From contig JAZRVE010000003.1 in NCBI GenBank assembly GCA_045598975.1, positions 1 to 45,158 on the forward strand: 45,158 nucleotides of DNA, in the 5' to 3' direction. This DNA is from UMGS882 sp045598975 (GTDB lineage Bacteria > Bacillota > Clostridia > Oscillospirales > CAG-382). The translations under genes and the position numbers were made by a program. The notes under the pieces were generated by a model, which ran no database searches, was not told where the DNA came from, and saw only the letters and a list, made by a program, of their open reading frames with translations. The first letter of the stretch is position 1. Every line of letters starts with the position of its first letter. Below are positions 24,469-32,802 of this stretch, piece by piece.

Positions 24469-25671
24469 ATGAATACCGCAAAGAAAAATGAAATCATGTA
24501 CTATGTTGCGAACACATTGTACAATACGTCTCTTATCGTGGCGTCGGGTGCCGTGTTACAGACATTTTTGCTGGAAATGGGTGTCGTTGAAAACACCGTG
24601 GCAAGATACATATCCGTTTTTCAGGTAATACAAAGCGCTGCCATGATGCTTTTTTCCCTGATTTCGGACAGAACCGAAAAGGTTATCAAGGTAAATGCCT
24701 TATCGACACTTAATCTGTTAATCCTGTTGATCCCCATGCTTGTTTTTTCGATATTTTCTCCGTTAAGAGGAATTGCCGGCGTTGTTATTTTTGCGTTTGG
24801 TATTGTTTCCTATATCGTTCTGGGATTTTATAACGTCATCGCCTACAAGTTACCGTACCATATCATGAACATGGCGGAATACGGGAGGATAACCGCAAAC
24901 GGTGGCGTATTGCACGGCATAACCGGGATAATCGTGTCGGGGGCTATGACCTACTTTATCGGAAAATACGAATATTTCGATACCATGACGGTGGTTTTGA
25001 CGATTTCCGCTTTATTTGCCGTTACGGCATTTATCATAAGTTCAAAATACAAAAACATCTCCCTTATCCAAAAAGAAAAAAAGACGGAAAGAAAGAGGAT
25101 CAACATATTCAGGTACAAACCGTTTCAAAAGCTTATCATCCCCAATCTCACGAGAGGGATAGGAATGGGGATAATCGGCGTAACGGTAACGATAGGGTAT
25201 TATTTTAAGGTGATAGACAAGGTGAGCGGCGGGTATATCGTGATCTTGACAAATGCGGCCGTGATTTTTAGCTGCTTTTTGTATTCGAGGATCGCTAAAA
25301 AAGGAAGAAACGGCAAGATCATCCTGATCTCCGCACTGATCGCACTGGCGTCTGTATCCTTCATGCTTGTCGGAAAGTCAACGGTCGTTTTTCTGACATG
25401 CTACGGCATAGGATATTTTGCCATCAATCTGCTCGGGCAGGCCATTCCCGTTCAGGTCACGGAGATCATAGATTACGACGTGATAGGACAATATACCGCC
25501 TGGAGAATGATGCTTCTGACGATAGGTACCGCGATCGGAGGCTTTATTGCCGTGCCGGTTGCCGAAAAATCCGGTGGTGTGTTCGTACTCTTTTTGGCGG
25601 GACTTATGTTTTTGATAACGGGGATCGGCTATTTTGCAAACGGCAAAGCTTCGGATTCCTCGCCGAATTGA
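24469..25671 (+). CDS. MFS transporter, AT-richer than its surroundings
   Basis: 400 residues, about 12 hydrophobic segments in two halves joined by a charged loop (QKEKKTERKRIN, near residue 205). Major facilitator superfamily from overall topology and the SDRTEK loop near residue 69; the substrate is not evident. The adjacent cupin-AraC regulator suggests a sugar or glycoside. Codons are clearly richer in A/T (aaa, ata, tta, gat) than in the neighbouring genes, pointing to recent acquisition. GAAGGG precedes the ATG at 24469; a longer frame exists without a ribosome site. Confidence 0.82.
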   Translation: MNTAKKNEIMYYVANTLYNTSLIVASGAVLQTFLLEMGVVENTVARYISVFQVIQSAAMMLFSLISDRTEKVIKVNALSTLNLLILLIPMLVFSIFSPLRGIAGVVIFAFGIVSYIVLGFYNVIAYKLPYHIMNMAEYGRITANGGVLHGITGIIVSGAMTYFIGKYEYFDTMTVVLTISALFAVTAFIISSKYKNISLIQKEKKTERKRINIFRYKPFQKLIIPNLTRGIGMGIIGVTVTIGYYFKVIDKVSGGYIVILTNAAVIFSCFLYSRIAKKGRNGKIILISALIALASVSFMLVGKSTVVFLTCYGIGYFAINLLGQAIPVQVTEIIDYDVIGQYTAWRMMLLTIGTAIGGFIAVPVAEKSGGVFVLFLAGLMFLITGIGYFANGKASDSSPN

Positions 25672-25683
25672 CCGGGAAAAGCG

Positions 25684-25717
25684 AATCGCGCCCGCCCTTT
25701 ACAGGGCAGGCGCGATT
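25684..25717. terminator. Bidirectional hairpin between the MFS and HPr-like genes
   Basis: AATCGCGCC-C-GCCCT (25684-25698) pairs with AGGGC-A-GGCGCGATT (25703-25717), a 14-bp stem with one mismatch and a four-base loop. T-runs on both sides are short, but the position between convergent genes fits termination. Confidence 0.72.
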
Positions 25718-25734
25718 TATTATGCCTGCGGCAC

Positions 25735-25965
25735 TTATTTTACGATCATCGACGCGAGCTCGCTTATCAGAGCCTCGCAGTTCTCGCTGTGCGCCGTCAC
25801 TTCGATCTCGTTCATGAGATCCAAGCTGAAAATGCCCATGATGCTCTTGGCATCCACGACGTACCGTCCGCTCTTCAAGTCGATCTCATAATCGTACTTT
25901 GAGACGATGTTGACAAAATACTTTACGTTTTCAATAGTGGAAAGCTTGATCTTAAACTGTTTCAT
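25735..25965 (-). CDS. HPr-like protein lacking the phosphocarrier histidine (Crh-like)
   Basis: 76 residues with the HPr fold pattern. The regulatory region AKSIMGIFSLDL (39-50) retains the serine equivalent to Ser46 of HPr (here Ser41), the target of HPr kinase. The phosphocarrier His15 region (GIHARP in true HPr) aligns with STIENV and contains no histidine; Thr10 takes its place. It therefore cannot carry PTS phosphate by the usual route and may be a regulatory Crh-like protein acting with CcpA, or unrelated to both. AAGGAAG lies ahead of the ATG at 25965; an upstream in-frame ATG lacks support. Confidence 0.8.
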   Translation of the reverse strand: MKQFKIKLSTIENVKYFVNIVSKYDYEIDLKSGRYVVDAKSIMGIFSLDLMNEIEVTAHSENCEALISELASMIVK

Positions 25966-26080
25966 ACCGTATCTTCCTTTCGTGGTCATGCGGAAACACG
26001 TTCCGCCGTTTTCGTGCCTCTGTGTTCACGATACCATAATACGCGCCGTTTGTCAAGAGGTTTCGGCAAAATCGGCGTTT

Positions 26081-26989
26081 TTACGCCTTACCGTCCACGT
26101 AATCGCACGCCGCAAGCGCCGCCACGGCGCCGTCGGCACACGCGGTCGTCACCTGCCGGATACGCTTGGAGCGGCAATCCCCCGCGACGAATATGCCCTT
26201 TGTCGGCGTCGTGCAGGATTCGTCGGCATCGGCGTACCCGCGCCCGTCGAGCGGCAGTACGTCGGCAAAACGCTCGTTCTGCGGCACAAGCCCGATAGCG
26301 ATGAACAGCCCGTCGAGCGCAAGCTCGGAGGTTTTTCCATCCGCTTCTTTGCGGATACGCACGCCGGCAAATTCATCCTCTCCGAGCAGAGCGTCCACCA
26401 CCGTTCCGGTGATGACCGTCACGTTTTCTTTTTCGGCGAGCTTATCGACGAGCTTCTTTTCGCCCGTCAGAAAATCGAGGTTCTGGATGACGTACACCTT
26501 TTCGGCAAGCTCCGCGAGCAGAAGCGCCTCCTGCAAAGCGGAATTGCCGCCGCCCATCACGCCGACCGTGCGTCCCTTATAAAACGCGCCGTCGCACACG
26601 GCGCAGAACGAAATGCCCTCTCCGATGAAGTCCTCTTCTCTGTCAAGCCCGAGCAGTCTGTGTCTGGCGCCCGTCGCCACGATGACGGCTTTTGCCGTGT
26701 ACTCGCCGTCCTCCGTCACAACGGTCTTGACGTCGCCGTCCCTTACGGACAGCACTTCCGCCGACTCGACGTCGGCACCCTGTGCGAGCACCTGATCCAC
26801 AAGCTTCTCGGCAAATTCGTTGCCGGAAAGCGCCGGGAAGCCCGGAATGTTCTCCACCTTGGGCGAAAAGGTGATCTGCCCGCCGAAGGTCTCTTTTTCG
26901 ATGACGAGCACGCTTTTTCCCGCTCTGCATGCATACAGAGCGGCGACGAGCCCCGCAGGACCGCCGCCTATGACGATGATATCATACAT
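26081..26989 (-). CDS. trxB: Thioredoxin reductase (TrxB)
   Basis: 302-residue flavoprotein disulfide reductase: FAD motif GGGPAG (8-13), redox-active CAVC (129-132) followed by DGAF, NAD(P)H-binding GGGNSALQEA (about 146-155) and the C-terminal FAD motif GIFVAGDCR. It reduces thioredoxin-type CxxC proteins with NAD(P)H. It starts 20 bases after nrdD, in the same direction, so it is probably co-transcribed and serves the thioredoxin-like domain fused to NrdD. AAAGGAG precedes the ATG. Confidence 0.94.
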   Translation of the reverse strand: MYDIIVIGGGPAGLVAALYACRAGKSVLVIEKETFGGQITFSPKVENIPGFPALSGNEFAEKLVDQVLAQGADVESAEVLSVRDGDVKTVVTEDGEYTAKAVIVATGARHRLLGLDREEDFIGEGISFCAVCDGAFYKGRTVGVMGGGNSALQEALLLAELAEKVYVIQNLDFLTGEKKLVDKLAEKENVTVITGTVVDALLGEDEFAGVRIRKEADGKTSELALDGLFIAIGLVPQNERFADVLPLDGRGYADADESCTTPTKGIFVAGDCRSKRIRQVTTACADGAVAALAACDYVDGKA

Positions 26990-27009
26990 CTCTGTTTATT
27001 TCTCCTTTA

Positions 27010-29376
27010 TCAGAGGGACAAATACTTCTTGATATCCGATACGCCGGCATATTTCTCCGCCGTGCCGTTTTGGACGACGACAAGCGTCGGTGCTTTCTTG
27101 ATGCCGAACGCCTTGGCAAGCTCGGGCTGTTCGTCCGCATAGACCTTGTTATAGGCAAAGCCCGCTTTATCGAGCGTTGCGCACGCGATCTTGCAGTTGG
27201 GGCAGGTCGCCGTCGCGAAGAGATACACGGCATCCTTCGAAAGGTCCGCCTCCGGCTCCGATGCGCACGCCTGGCAGGTCTCCTTCTTTGCTTTCAGCGC
27301 GGAATGACCGATGTCGTACACTTTTCTGTCCTTGAATTCCTGCGTCTTGCCGTCATTCCAGTTCTGCACGGGACGGTAATAGCCGGTGATACGGCTGTAA
27401 ACCTCCGTCTTTTCACCGCATTCGGGGCAGGTGTACTCCTCGCCCGCGAGATAGCCGTGATTCTTGCAGACCGAGTAGGTCGGCGACAGCGTGTAATACG
27501 GCAGGCTGTAATTTTCGGCGATTTTGCGGACAAGATCCGCCGCCGCTTTCCAATCCGGCAGTTTTTCGCCGAGGAAGGCGTGGAACACCGTTCCCGAGGT
27601 ATACAGCGTCTGCATCTTATCCTGCACGTCGAGTGCCGAGAAGACGTCCTCGGTATAGCCGACCGGCAGGTGCGAAGAGTTGGTATAGTAAGGGGTATCG
27701 CCCTCGTCCTTGGCGGCGGTGATGATACCGGGATAGCGCTTGACATCGTGCTTGGCGAGGCGGTATGCCGTCGATTCCGCCGGCGTTGCTTCGAGGTTAT
27801 ACAGGTCGCCGTACTGCTCCTGATAGTCCGACAGACGCTCGCGCATATGGTTGAGCACCTCGACGGTGAAGTCCTGCGCCTCTTTGTGTTCGAGATTCTT
27901 GCCCACCCATGCGGCGTTGAGGCAGGCTTCGTTCATGCCGACAAGTCCGATGGTGGAAAAGTGGTTGTCAAAACTGCCGAGATAGCGTTTGGTATACGGA
28001 TACAGCCCGTTTTCGAGCAGCTTGGTGATGACAGTGCGCTTGACTTTCAGCGAGCGTGCCGCAATATCCATCAGCTTGTCGAGGCGCTTGAAAAATTCTT
28101 CCTTGTTCGCCGACAGGAACGCGATGCGCGGCATATTGATGGTAACGACGCCGACCGAGCCCGTGCTTTCGCCGCTTCCGAAGAAGCCGCCCGACTTCTT
28201 GCGCAGTTCGCGCAGGTCGAGGCGCAGACGGCAGCACATACTGCGCACGTCGCTCGGCTCCATGTCGCTGTTGATGTAGTTGGAGAAATACGGCGTGCCG
28301 TATTTTGCGGTCATCTCAAAGAGAAGACGGTTGTTTTCGGTATCCGACCAGTCGAAATTCTTGGTGATGGAATAGGTCGGGATGGGATACTGGAAGCCGC
28401 GGCCGTTGGCATCGCCCTCGATCATGGTCTCGATGAAGGCGCGGTTGATCATATCCATTTCTTTCTTACAGTCTTTGTACTTGAAGTCCAGCTCCTTGCC
28501 GCCGACGATACAGTTGAGCTCGGCGAGGTCGTTCGGCACCGTCCAGTCAAGCGTGATGTTGGTGAAGGGTGCCTGCGTGCCCCAGCGGGACGGCGTGTTG
28601 ACGCCGTAAATGAAGGACTGGATGCAGTTCTTGACTTCGTAGTAAGAAAGGTTATCCACCTTTACGAAGGGAGCAAGGTAGGTATCGAACGACGAGAACG
28701 CCTGTGCGCCTGCCCATTCGTTCTGCATGATGCCGAGGAAGTTGACCATCTGGTTGCACAGCGAAACGAGATGCTTGGCGGGCGCAGATGTGATCTTGCC
28801 GGTCACGCCGCCGGGTCCCTCCTGGATGAGCTGTTTGAGCGACCAGCCGGCGCAGTAGCCGGTCAGCATGGCGAGGTCATGGATATGCAGATCGGCGTTG
28901 CGGTGCGCGTTGCCGATCTCCTCGTCGTACACCTCCGACAGCCAGTAGTTCGCCGTGATGGCGCCCGAGTTGCTCAAAATAAGTCCGCCCACCGAGTAGG
29001 TGACCGTCGAGTTTTCCTTGACGCGCCAGTCGCTGATTTTCAGATAGTTGTCCACGATCTGCTTATAGTCGAGCAGTGTCGTGCCGAGATTACGGAGCTT
29101 TTCGCGCTGTTTGCGGTAAAGGATGTAGGCTTTGGACACGTCGTCGTAACCTGCCTTGATGAGCACCGATTCGACGCTGTCCTGAATGTTTTCCACCGTG
29201 ATACGGTTATTTTCGATCTTGGACTCGAAATCCGCCGTGACCTTCAATACCAGAAAGTCGATGGTGTCCGGATGATACTGCTTTTCGCAGGCATCAAATG
29301 CCATGGTGATGGCGTTCTTGATCTTGGTCAGATCAAATTCCACGATTTTTCCGTCGCGTTTTACTACTGTGTACAT
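27010..29376 (-). CDS. nrdD: Anaerobic ribonucleoside-triphosphate reductase (NrdD) with C-terminal thioredoxin-like domain
   Basis: 788 residues, about 80-100 longer than typical NrdD. Residues 1-95 are an ATP-cone allosteric domain (VVKRDGKIVEFD at the start). The catalytic body follows; near its end are the CPEC zinc-site cysteines and the glycyl-radical segment RITGYYRPVQNWNDG (radical at Gly665). After a Cys-x2-Cys linker (ETCQACA, about 705), a thioredoxin/glutaredoxin-like domain occupies about 715-788, with TCPNC (C725, C728) and the cis-Pro segment KKAPTLVVV. The fusion points to thioredoxin-type electrons rather than formate, with TrxB encoded next door. NrdG at 29567 activates it. 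Expression is probably under NrdR. Confidence 0.95.
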   Translation of the reverse strand: MYTVVKRDGKIVEFDLTKIKNAITMAFDACEKQYHPDTIDFLVLKVTADFESKIENNRITVENIQDSVESVLIKAGYDDVSKAYILYRKQREKLRNLGTTLLDYKQIVDNYLKISDWRVKENSTVTYSVGGLILSNSGAITANYWLSEVYDEEIGNAHRNADLHIHDLAMLTGYCAGWSLKQLIQEGPGGVTGKITSAPAKHLVSLCNQMVNFLGIMQNEWAGAQAFSSFDTYLAPFVKVDNLSYYEVKNCIQSFIYGVNTPSRWGTQAPFTNITLDWTVPNDLAELNCIVGGKELDFKYKDCKKEMDMINRAFIETMIEGDANGRGFQYPIPTYSITKNFDWSDTENNRLLFEMTAKYGTPYFSNYINSDMEPSDVRSMCCRLRLDLRELRKKSGGFFGSGESTGSVGVVTINMPRIAFLSANKEEFFKRLDKLMDIAARSLKVKRTVITKLLENGLYPYTKRYLGSFDNHFSTIGLVGMNEACLNAAWVGKNLEHKEAQDFTVEVLNHMRERLSDYQEQYGDLYNLEATPAESTAYRLAKHDVKRYPGIITAAKDEGDTPYYTNSSHLPVGYTEDVFSALDVQDKMQTLYTSGTVFHAFLGEKLPDWKAAADLVRKIAENYSLPYYTLSPTYSVCKNHGYLAGEEYTCPECGEKTEVYSRITGYYRPVQNWNDGKTQEFKDRKVYDIGHSALKAKKETCQACASEPEADLSKDAVYLFATATCPNCKIACATLDKAGFAYNKVYADEQPELAKAFGIKKAPTLVVVQNGTAEKYAGVSDIKKYLSL

Positions 29377-29416
29377 AGCTGCCCCTCTTGTTCTTCGTTC
29401 TTTTCGATTTGACAGC

Positions 29417-29468
29417 AGTATATCACATATTTAGTGCTTTGTCAAGAGTAAAACACAAGATATAGTAT
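29417..29468 (-). promoter_or_regulatory. nrdD promoter with two NrdR-box-like sites
   Basis: Minus-strand TTGACA (29445-29440) and TATACT (29422-29417), 17 bp apart. ACACAAGATATAGTAT (29453-29468), upstream of -35, matches the NrdR box ACACWATATWTWGTGT at 14 of 16 positions. A second, weaker site with CAC-N7-GTG (29424-29436) lies between -35 and -10. Their centres are about 31 bp apart, the three-turn spacing typical of NrdR box pairs. Confidence 0.72.
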
Positions 29469-29479
29469 GTCGGAAAGGT

Positions 29480-29527
29480 AAAAAAAGTCCGTCGAATTTT
29501 GTGCATTTCGCACACAACCCGACGGAC
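29480..29527 (-). terminator. Intrinsic terminator of nrdG
   Basis: Minus strand: GTCCGTCG (29527-29520) pairs with CGACGGAC (29494-29487), with an inner TGTGC/GCACA hairpin, then six T residues (29486-29481). It separates nrdG from the nrdD promoter. Confidence 0.88.
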
Positions 29528-29566
29528 GTTCTGTTTTTCCGGCGCATTTTGCCGCGATCTGTCTTC

Positions 29567-30259
29567 TTATACGCCGCGCAATTCCACGCAGGGAAGAATG
29601 CGTTTTGCCGCGTCACGCATGGCGTACAGCGTTTGCTTCGGCACGGCGCTCATGTTCTGCCCGATGAGATTGCCGGAATCGGTAAAGTTTTGCAGATAGT
29701 AACGCGGAGCGCCCTTTATCCATGCGGCGATCGCCTCGATATCCTCCACCGTGTGGAACTCCTTCACCACCGTCGTGCGGAATTCGTACGGCACCGCGCC
29801 CGACAGCAGAAACGACACGCTTTCCCCGACACCCGCCGCATCAGACGCCGCGACGCCCGCCGTTTCGGCATATTTTTCTCTACAATTCTTGATATCCATC
29901 GCCACGTAATCGACAAGTCCCTCCGCCACGATGCGCTTCAACACGTCGGGATACGAACCGTTGGTATCGAGTTTGACGGCAAAGCCTCTCTGTCGGATCT
30001 CGCGCAGAAACGCCCCGATATCCCGATTCATGAGCGGCTCACCGCCCGTCACGCACACCCCGTCGAGCAATCCCTTCCGCTTATCGAGAAACGCCAGTAT
30101 CTCTTCTTCGTCATACGGCTCGGTCTCGGCAAGATCGGTCACAAGAAGAGCGTTATGGCAGAACGGGCACCGGAAATTACAGCCGCCCGTGAACACCGTG
30201 CACGCTACCTTTCCCGGGTAGTCGAGCAGCGTCATTTTCTGCAATCCGTAAAGTTTCAT
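29567..30259 (-). CDS. nrdG: Anaerobic ribonucleotide reductase activating protein (NrdG), radical SAM
   Basis: 230 residues. The radical SAM cluster motif C27-x3-C31-x2-C34 sits in GGCNFRCPFCHN, followed by VTGGEPL and later KLDTNG, typical of the NrdG2-type activase (longer than the E. coli form). It uses S-adenosylmethionine and a [4Fe-4S] cluster to place the glycyl radical on NrdD. It is transcribed from its own promoter and ends in a strong terminator before nrdD; the two genes are adjacent and co-oriented but separately promoted. Confidence 0.92.
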   Translation of the reverse strand: MKLYGLQKMTLLDYPGKVACTVFTGGCNFRCPFCHNALLVTDLAETEPYDEEEILAFLDKRKGLLDGVCVTGGEPLMNRDIGAFLREIRQRGFAVKLDTNGSYPDVLKRIVAEGLVDYVAMDIKNCREKYAETAGVAASDAAGVGESVSFLLSGAVPYEFRTTVVKEFHTVEDIEAIAAWIKGAPRYYLQNFTDSGNLIGQNMSAVPKQTLYAMRDAAKRILPCVELRGV

Positions 30260-30291
30260 GTTTTCCCCGCCATTCTTTTTTCATTATGTTT

Positions 30292-30320
30292 ATTATACGC
30301 CCGCCGCCGCGTTTTGTAAA
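30292..30320 (-). promoter_or_regulatory. nrdG promoter
   Basis: Minus-strand TTTACA (30320-30315) and TATAAT (30297-30292), 17 bp apart. No NrdR-like pair was seen here, unlike at nrdD. Confidence 0.82.
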
Positions 30321-30358
30321 GGATTTTCTGATTTTTCCGGCAAAAGCCGAAAAAGAAC

Positions 30359-30387
30359 TTGAAAAACGTCGCATTGTGTGATATGAT
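30359..30387 (+). promoter_or_regulatory. Promoter of the SLC13-type permease
   Basis: TTGAAA (30359-30364) and TATGAT (30382-30387), 17 bp apart, about 40 bases before the start codon and back to back with the nrdG promoter. Confidence 0.72.
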
Positions 30388-30428
30388 AGGGACTGTTCGG
30401 GGTTTTCCCCGCGGGAAAGGAATCGACT

Positions 30429-31532
30429 ATGTCCGCTTTTGTCACTTTCATCAAGAAGAACACCGTCTGCTCGGTCGCCATCCTCGCCGCCGTCGTGACG
30501 TCGTTTCTCGTGCCGCCCGACGCGGCATATCTCGGCTACTTCGATTTCAAGACGCTCACCTGCCTGTTCTGCGTGCTCGCCGTGGTGTGCGCCCTCAAAA
30601 ACATCAACTTTTTCTACATTCTCGCCCGCAAGATCATCGAGCGTTTCCGCACCCTGCGCATCGCCGTCATCGCGCTCGTCTACGTCACCTTTCTCGGCTC
30701 CATGGTCATCGCCAACGACATGGCGCCTCTCACCTTCCTGCCGCTCGGCTATTTCGTGCTCACCCGCACCGGGAAAGAACGCTACATGGCGTTCACCTTC
30801 ATTCTGCAAAACATCGCCGCCAACCTCGGCGGGATGCTGACGCCCTTCGGCAATCCGCAGAATCTCTACCTCTACTCCCACTACAACATCCCGACCGGCG
30901 AATTTATGTCCATCCTGTTCCCGCCGTTTCTGCTCTCCATCGCGCTCATCACGCTCTGCTGCTTCTTCCTGCCCGACGATCCCCTTTCCCTCGGCGGCGA
31001 GATCATGCACCTCAACAAGCGGCGTGCCGCCGTGTATCTCGTGCTGTTCGCGCTGTCCATCGTCATCGTCTTCCGCGTCGTCCCCTATCCGATCGGACTT
31101 ATCGTCATCGTGCTCGCCTTACTCTTTCTTGACCGCAAGGCGTTGAAAATGGTGGACTATTCGCTGTTATTCACGTTTGTGTTTTTCTTCATCTTTGCCG
31201 GCAACATGTCGCGTTTGGAGGGCGTGCGTGCCCTTGTGGGCGGGCTTCTCGAACGCAACACGCTGTTATTCAGCACCCTCTCCTGCCAGTGCATCAGCAA
31301 CGTGCCCTCCGCCATACTGTTATCGGAGTTTACCGACAACTACGCGCCGCTTCTCATCGGCGTCAACATCGGCGGCGTCGGAACTCTCATCGCGTCCCTT
31401 GCCAGCCTCATCACGTTTCGTGAGTACAAGAAGCACAATCCCGGGAAAATGCTTGCCTATGTCGGGTTATTTTCTCTTATCAATTTTTCCTTTCTCATTC
31501 TTCTGCTCGGCGTCATGCAGTTTTTCTACTGA
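30429..31532 (+). CDS. SLC13/ArsB-type anion permease
   Basis: 367 residues, about 10 hydrophobic segments. ANDMAPLTFLPLG (about 95-107), NIAANLGGMLTPFGNPQN (137-154) and late SNVPSAILLSEF mark the ion-transporter (ArsB/NhaD/SLC13) superfamily with its two inverted repeats. Related proteins carry dicarboxylates, arsenite or sodium; the substrate here cannot be told. GGAAAGGA precedes the ATG. It is monocistronic and ends in a structured intergenic repeat. Confidence 0.82.
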   Translation: MSAFVTFIKKNTVCSVAILAAVVTSFLVPPDAAYLGYFDFKTLTCLFCVLAVVCALKNINFFYILARKIIERFRTLRIAVIALVYVTFLGSMVIANDMAPLTFLPLGYFVLTRTGKERYMAFTFILQNIAANLGGMLTPFGNPQNLYLYSHYNIPTGEFMSILFPPFLLSIALITLCCFFLPDDPLSLGGEIMHLNKRRAAVYLVLFALSIVIVFRVVPYPIGLIVIVLALLFLDRKALKMVDYSLLFTFVFFFIFAGNMSRLEGVRALVGGLLERNTLLFSTLSCQCISNVPSAILLSEFTDNYAPLLIGVNIGGVGTLIASLASLITFREYKKHNPGKMLAYVGLFSLINFSFLILLLGVMQFFY

Positions 31533-32020
31533 TTTCGTTCGGAAGAAAACCGCCTTTTTTCTCTCGCAAGAAAAAAGCGGAGAAAAAAAGTGCGCTCGGA
31601 GGTTCCCTCCGAGACCTCCGCGTCGCAAAGGCGGCATCCGCCGCATCTTTGCGACGGTGGGAGAGATTTGCCGCAGTATCACCGATTATGCCATGCAAAA
31701 AAACCGAGCCTTGCGGCTCGGTTATGTTTTTATGGGACAAACGGCGGTGTACTTCCGGAAATTCATGATTTGCGGAAAGGGACGCTATGGTTAAATACGT
31801 TCCTGACCTACTTTGTGCCTCTGTCCGACGCGCGGAAAGTTTCTGCAAACAAAAGGTATGCGGCACGCGCTCATGGTTTTACGTCGCCACTGCCCGCGTT
31901 ATGGCAGTGACGACCACTATCCGCGGGATACTGCGACTATTGTTTCCGCTCGCTCATGCTCGCGGTTTGGATGCAGCGGCACGCTGCCGGCTCGCGGTAT
32001 GGGTGAAGCCGCAGGCTTCT
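31533..32020. repeat. Structured intergenic repeat, copy B (between convergent gene ends)
   Basis: 488 non-coding bases between the permease stop and the stop of the convergent DeoR gene. On the plus strand: a stem with CCGC...GCGG arms, CGGAGG-TTC-CCTCCG, the long compound stem 31622-31657 (CGTCGCAAAG/CTTTGCGACG enclosing GCGGCATCCGCCGC), a terminator-like hairpin ACCGAGCC/GGCTCGGT (31709-31728), then the conserved core (31735-31833) that matches the reverse complement of 1-98. The right end, read on the minus strand from the DeoR stop, has the same GAAGCC-TGC-GGCTTC-ACCCA hairpin found after NagB-ROK and CopA. Short open frames across it are not supported as genes. Confidence 0.8.
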
Positions 32021-32779
32021 TCAAAAATATAGGTCTACATCATTATCTTCAAAATAGCGCTTCCATTCCTCGCTCGGCTCGGCGTCCGTGACGACGGCGT
32101 CAATGTCGCTCAACTCCGCAAACCGCACGAACGAGGTCTGATCGAATTTGGTACAGTCGACCGCCAAGAAAACCCGCTTTGCCGACCGGATGAACGCCTT
32201 TTTGATCTGCGCGTTATAGTCACGCGTGTCGGTGATGCCCTTCTGCCGGTCGATACCCTTGCAGGACAGCACCGCAAGATCCACGTTGTACTCGTCGATG
32301 ACGTTCTCCGCCTGCCGTCCGGCAAACGAAAGCCCATGTCCGACATACTCGCCGCCTGTCGAAATGATGCGCCAGTCGTTTTTCGGCGGGATTTCAAGCA
32401 GTACTTCGATGGAATTGGTGATAATGGTCAGGTTGCTCTTTTCCGCGATGCTCTTGACGGTGAACAGCGCCGTCGTACTGGAATCAAGCAGAATATAGTC
32501 GCCGTCGTGGATGAGATTGCCGATGATGCCGGCGATATACTTCTTGCCCTCGACGTTGGTCTGCTTGCGCACCGTGAACGGCAGGTCGATGTTGAGGTTT
32601 TCCGTTTTGACCGCGCCGCCGTAGGTCTTCTTGGCAAGCCCCTCTTTTTCGAGCTTGTCAAGATCGCGGCGGATGGTCTCCTCCGTTACCTGATAAAACG
32701 ATGCCAGATCGCTGACGATGACTTTTCCTTCCGCCGTCAGCCGATTGAGAATCTCGTTGCGTCTTTCAATGGGAAGCAT
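32021..32779 (-). CDS. DeoR-family transcriptional regulator of the microcompartment locus
   Basis: 252 residues. The N-terminal helix-turn-helix (IERRNEILNRLTAEGKVIVSDLAS...VTEETIRRDLDKLEKEGL) is the DeoR/GlpR signature; the C-terminal sugar-phosphate-isomerase-like sensor domain contains DSSTTA and ITNSIEVLLEI. It would sense a phosphorylated sugar intermediate such as fuculose- or rhamnulose-1-phosphate. It is the last gene of the aldolase-shell operon and a natural candidate to bind the repeated TGTTGT sites at both operon promoters. GAGG seven bases before the ATG is the ribosome site. Confidence 0.9.
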   Translation of the reverse strand: MLPIERRNEILNRLTAEGKVIVSDLASFYQVTEETIRRDLDKLEKEGLAKKTYGGAVKTENLNIDLPFTVRKQTNVEGKKYIAGIIGNLIHDGDYILLDSSTTALFTVKSIAEKSNLTIITNSIEVLLEIPPKNDWRIISTGGEYVGHGLSFAGRQAENVIDEYNVDLAVLSCKGIDRQKGITDTRDYNAQIKKAFIRSAKRVFLAVDCTKFDQTSFVRFAELSDIDAVVTDAEPSEEWKRYFEDNDVDLYF

Positions 32780-32802
32780 ACTCTGCCCTCATTTCCGTAT
32801 TG

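Noticed and set aside
27070..29412. A 780-codon plus-strand open frame
   Set aside because: It mirrors nrdD on the opposite strand and has low-complexity Arg/Val/Asp composition typical of antisense frames in GC-rich DNA.
31177..31794. A 205-codon open frame running out of the permease gene into repeat B
   Set aside because: It is out of frame with the permease, has no ribosome site, and its second half covers the structured repeat. Copies A and C of the repeat do not keep it open.
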